DNA of 64,000 bases from Chryseobacterium gleum (GTDB lineage: Bacteria; Bacteroidota; Bacteroidia; Flavobacteriales_D; Sanyastnellaceae), in the NCBI GenBank assembly GCA_945881835.1, contig CAMCVP010000001.1:558001-622000 (forward strand), in the 5' to 3' direction. Each line of letters opens with the position of its first letter. The first letter of the stretch is position 1. Under the pieces are notes generated by a model. That model was given only the letters and a program-made list of their open reading frames with translations. It was not told the DNA's origin and ran no database searches. Positions 61,648-64,000 of this stretch are shown here, in pieces. The translations under genes were made by a program, and so were the position numbers.

Positions 61648-62321
61648 GTTTTCAGTTCAAGCAATTTTCTGTATCGCATGAATCGTCTTCCATGAAAGTG
61701 GGAACCGACGCGGTGTTGTTGGGTACATTCATTCAAACAGAAAAACAAGAAAAAATTTTAGAAGTAGGAACGGGGTGTGGTGTTGTAGCGCTTATGCTGG
61801 CTCAAAAAGGAAATCGTGTTTTGGCCATTGACATTCATGCTCCATCGGTTGAAGAAGCGCAGCAGAATTTTAGCAAATCGGTTTTCGCACCGTTGTTGAT
61901 TGCCGACGAGATAGATTTTTTCAAGCTACAGGCACCGGTGAAATTTGATCGCATTGTATCGAATCCGCCTTTTTTTCAAAACAGTTTACAAGCACCCGAC
62001 GAAGCACGCAATACTGCGCGTCATGCCTTAAACGATTGGGTGAAACGTTTTTGGGAACGCGCACACAAGCTAACCGGAAGGGTGAACGTGATTATCCCTG
62101 TTGAAGTCTTCGACGAATGGAAACGCGAAAGTGAATTGTCTAATTTTTTCTTGGTGAAGAAATGCGAAGTCTTTTCTCGCACCGACAAACCCGCTATTCG
62201 ATACATCTTAGAATTTTATCGAATTGAACAACCGGTGGAAGAAACATCTCTTGTCCTTATGAATGAAGATGGAACGCGGACATTCGAATATTCTGTTTTT
62301 GCCAAAGAGTTTTATCTTTGA
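61644..62321 (+). CDS. trmN6: tRNA1(Val) (adenine-37-N6)-methyltransferase
   Basis: A 225-residue SAM-dependent methyltransferase starting at the ATG at 61644 (MSFQFKQFSV). The methyltransferase core has motif I in LEVGTGCGVVALMLAQKG (about 38-55) and the catalytic IVSNPPFFQNS (about 111-121) with the NPPF motif of N6-adenine methyltransferases. KVGTDAVLLGTF near 22-33 is typical of TrmN6/YfiC. ATGA overlap with paaY implies one transcript. The 3' side is a nested repeat cluster. Confidence 0.9.
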   Translation: MSFQFKQFSVSHESSSMKVGTDAVLLGTFIQTEKQEKILEVGTGCGVVALMLAQKGNRVLAIDIHAPSVEEAQQNFSKSVFAPLLIADEIDFFKLQAPVKFDRIVSNPPFFQNSLQAPDEARNTARHALNDWVKRFWERAHKLTGRVNVIIPVEVFDEWKRESELSNFFLVKKCEVFSRTDKPAIRYILEFYRIEQPVEETSLVLMNEDGTRTFEYSVFAKEFYL

Positions 62322-62327
62322 ACTACG

Positions 62328-62482
62328 TAATTGGAAAATCGAAGATTTTATTCCTACTGCGTAATTCCTACAACGTAATTATCCAACAACAAAGTTCCAA
62401 TTATGAAATAGGAATAAAATCTTCGATTTTCCAATTACAACGTAGGAATAAAACCGGAGGTTTTCCCATTACGAAGTTCCTA
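62328..62482. repeat. Nested inverted-repeat cluster between trmN6 and the SirB1-like gene
   Basis: Two perfect 29-bp arms, 62328-62356 and 62409-62437, are inverted copies. Each arm contains a small hairpin AAAATC-GAA-GATTTT. A third related hairpin AAAACC-GGA-GGTTTT lies at 62450-62464, and around them are further copies of a degenerate unit like TTCCTACAACGTAA. The cluster fills almost the whole gap between the convergent stops at 62321 and 62480. No T-run termination pattern is obvious. I found no other copy in the window. Confidence 0.75.
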
Positions 62483-63358
62483 CTCAATTTCCAACAGAAC
62501 GCTTAAAAGAACCTGCAACTCCCTAACCTTATCGGCGTTATTCTGAGAGATGTAATGGTGACTGAGCGCGTTGATGTTGCGAGTAACAACATCGGAGTTC
62601 GAACATGGATCGAAGAAACGTTGATCCAATGGTAAATGCTGACTGGAAATAAACTGCTCAATTTCTTCTCGGTCGAGGATAGATCCGCCGGCAGCTGGAT
62701 TGATATAAAATAAAATTTCTTCCGTGTTGGTTTCGCCTTCTGGTAATAACCATTCAGGCATTTGCTCAACATAACACAACAAGAAATGTCCTGGTAAATT
62801 CACACCGTAAATAGGCAAGTCTAAACTACGAGCCAACAACAAATACAACGTGCCTATGCTTAACGATGTTCCAGTCTTCGTGTTCAATACATCGAACAAC
62901 GAATGCGGAGCATTTTGAATTTCTCCGGATACACTGGTGTAACCACAAAGCTTGAATAAGATATGATTCACCACATTCACTGTTTCCAGTGCTGTCAATC
63001 GCTCGTTTAATTCCAACCAAATATCCTGACGCAATCTCGAGAACAAATATGTAATCTCTTCACTCGAGACATTTCGCTGATAATACTTGTTCAAAATCAA
63101 CATGCCTTCCAACAACTCCTGCTCACCGTTTTGCCATTCCTTAATTGCAACGTAAGTAGACTTATACTGGATGTTCGCAATGATCTCCGATAAGCGCTGA
63201 AGCGCCAACGGGTCACCGCTTCCAATAATGAAGTGGTCTTCTAATGTGTGCAATACTTCCTCGCCCTTCTCAGTAATGGCGTCGCGAACCGTGTTGAAGA
63301 TAACTTCATCCGGATCCTCGAGCAATTGTATCAAAGCGTGAATGTCTGTTCGACTCAT
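62480..63358 (-). CDS. SirB1-family transglutaminase-like protein
   Basis: A 292-residue protein. The N-terminal half (about 1-130) is helical. The transglutaminase-like core is at about 130-235: the segment VNHILFKLCGYTSVSG with the expected Cys-like region, SLFDVLNTKTGTSLSIGTLY, and LPIYGVNLPGHFLLCYV, with the invariant PGHFL motif. A C-terminal extension (about 235-292) is partly helical and has no recognised domain. These proteins are linked to protein-processing or heme-related roles without proof. Divergent from the rhomboid gene at 63528. Confidence 0.85.
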   Translation of the reverse strand: MSRTDIHALIQLLEDPDEVIFNTVRDAITEKGEEVLHTLEDHFIIGSGDPLALQRLSEIIANIQYKSTYVAIKEWQNGEQELLEGMLILNKYYQRNVSSEEITYLFSRLRQDIWLELNERLTALETVNVVNHILFKLCGYTSVSGEIQNAPHSLFDVLNTKTGTSLSIGTLYLLLARSLDLPIYGVNLPGHFLLCYVEQMPEWLLPEGETNTEEILFYINPAAGGSILDREEIEQFISSQHLPLDQRFFDPCSNSDVVTRNINALSHHYISQNNADKVRELQVLLSVLLEIE

Positions 63359-63463
63359 GTTGGGTGTTTAATTAACAAGGCCAAATCTATTTTACACTCA
63401 GCGCTTTTGCACAGCCGTTTTAAGTCTTTATTCACACTGAATTTTTAGTAAGTGGGGAAGGGA

Positions 63464-63515
63464 CTGACAGCTTGTCTCTATAATTCGTGAATCTTCGTAA
63501 TGGAATAGCTGTTGT
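63464..63515 (+). promoter_or_regulatory. Rhomboid gene control region: shared palindrome and -24/-12-like element
   Basis: CTGACAGCTTGTC (63464-63476) equals the htpG element CTGACAGGTTGTC at 12 of 13 positions; both contain GACA-N3-TGTC. Downstream, TGGAAT-N5-TTGT at 63501-63515 has the spacing of a -24/-12 promoter (TGGCAC-N5-TTGC) with mismatches. A start site 12 bases on would fall at about 63527, next to the ATG, which weakens the sigma-54 reading. Otherwise 63359-63527 shows no supported gene. Confidence 0.3.
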
Positions 63516-63527
63516 TAATATGAGCGC

Positions 63528-64000
63528 ATGATTTTACCACAAGACAAACAAAAATTATTAGATGCACTCTTGTGGTCTAGCATTTTCATTCTACTTTTTA
63601 TCATTGCGTTTTACGGTTCACGCTACCTGAACATGTCGCTTTCAAACCTGGGCGTTGAGCCCCGCACATGGAAAGGTCTTCTGAATATGCCAACCATGCT
63701 TTTCGTTCACGCTTCACCCGAGCACCTTTGGAATAACGTGTTAGCCTTCTTCATTTTAACAACGACTATCTTTTTCTTCTACTACGAAATTGCCATACCC
63801 GTATTCTTAATCATGTGGCTGTTATCTCCAATTATTCTTTTTGTAATTGGAAGAGATAACGTCCATGTCGGCGCAAGCGTGCTCATCTATGCTGAATTCG
63901 CTTTTCTCTTTTTCAGCGGAATTTTCCGAAGAAACCTGAATACAAAGCGAATCTCTATGGCGGTCGGATTTGTATACGGATATACCGTTTGGTATATGTT
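63528..64000 (+). CDS. Rhomboid-family intramembrane protease, N-terminal part
   Basis: Partial gene running off the window end; 157 codons visible. The start is the ATG at 63528. An N-terminal helix (about 14-30) precedes LGVEPRTWKGLLNMP (about 41-55) and the conserved HLWNN (66-70), then several membrane helices. The catalytic Ser is expected at residue 117 in HVGASV (the usual form is GASG, with Gly after Ser replaced by Val). The catalytic His lies beyond the window. A protease is likely but the second catalytic residue cannot be checked. Confidence 0.8.
   Translation, partial: MILPQDKQKLLDALLWSSIFILLFIIAFYGSRYLNMSLSNLGVEPRTWKGLLNMPTMLFVHASPEHLWNNVLAFFILTTTIFFFYYEIAIPVFLIMWLLSPIILFVIGRDNVHVGASVLIYAEFAFLFFSGIFRRNLNTKRISMAVGFVYGYTVWYM

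Noticed and set aside
62328-62482. CRISPR-like repeat array
   Set aside because: The repeats are inverted, nested and degenerate, with no equal-length spacers and no cas genes nearby.

Overview
The window is chromosomal DNA from a member of the Bacteroidota, most likely a Flavobacteriales-type bacterium (Crocinitomicaceae/Cryomorphaceae-like; the family is a guess). The support is several type IX secretion (T9SS) cargo proteins with type A or type B C-terminal domains, a PorP/SprF-family protein, GldH- and GldI-like lipoproteins, a DUF5683 protein, a fused E1 alpha/beta 2-oxoacid dehydrogenase, few Shine-Dalgarno sequences, and promoters that fit the Bacteroidota pattern TTG-N(17-23)-TAnnTTTG. 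I saw no rRNA, tRNA, CRISPR array, insertion sequence, phage gene or integrase. The genes are tightly packed and no gene-free stretch exceeds about 230 bases. Most of the region looks like core genome.

Layout. 1-3171 (minus): parA-parB-DUF5683-dapB-lepB (partial), a chromosome-segregation and cell-envelope block. 3398-14921 (plus): purine nucleoside phosphorylase, a large secreted FG-GAP/ASPIC protein, htpG, a LemA/TPM/TPM operon, and ctpA-like protease/DUF1573 lipoprotein/prfC. 14948-16391 (minus): small lipoprotein and T9SS-exported esterase. 16537-17873 (plus): ferredoxin-NADP reductase and [2Fe-2S] ferredoxin. 17877-23784 (minus): aroQ, a 913-residue coiled-coil repeat protein, and three uncharacterised exported proteins, two of them tandem paralogues. 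23899-27122: two FAD oxidoreductases and an AT-hook protein. 27137-37865 (plus): branched-chain 2-oxoacid dehydrogenase E1, T9SS type B cargo with its PorP/SprF partner, exported sugar dehydrogenase with a TonB receptor, gldH-like gene, mtaB. 37860-40909 (minus): barrel-like protein, ATP-grasp-like protein, nth, DUF6702. 40956-42505 (plus): nrnA-like gene and gldI-like gene. 42506-45644 (minus): aldehyde dehydrogenase, S1/P1-like phospholipase/nuclease, comB. 45738-48038 (plus): rluF-like gene, eno. 48081-52547 (minus): an exported 1488-residue protein of unknown function. 52706-56370 (plus): thiolase, PglF/CapD-type dehydratase, IMPACT/YigZ. 56367-59761 (minus): SpoIID-like protein, lpxB, small membrane protein, surE. 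59846-62321 (plus): thiolase, paaY, trmN6. 62480-63358 (minus): SirB1-like protein. 63528-64000 (plus): start of a rhomboid protease.

How the genes fit together. Several modules serve the cell surface: T9SS cargo and its accessory proteins, lipid A synthesis (lpxB), nucleotide-sugar modification, and gliding lipoproteins. Others serve acyl-CoA and central metabolism (two thiolases, the E1 enzyme, enolase, PaaY). Less explained signals are mostly regulatory or structural: an inverted repeat inside a predicted promoter before the ctpA-like gene; a palindrome before eno; a shared CTGACAG(S)TTGTC element, followed by a -24/-12-like element, before both htpG and the rhomboid gene; parS-like half-sites before parA; a terminator buried in the antisense coding strand of aroQ; and a nested inverted-repeat cluster at 62328-62482. 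The best candidates for an undescribed protein system are the exported cluster at 18290-23784 and the 1488-residue protein. No function can be assigned to either from sequence reading alone.
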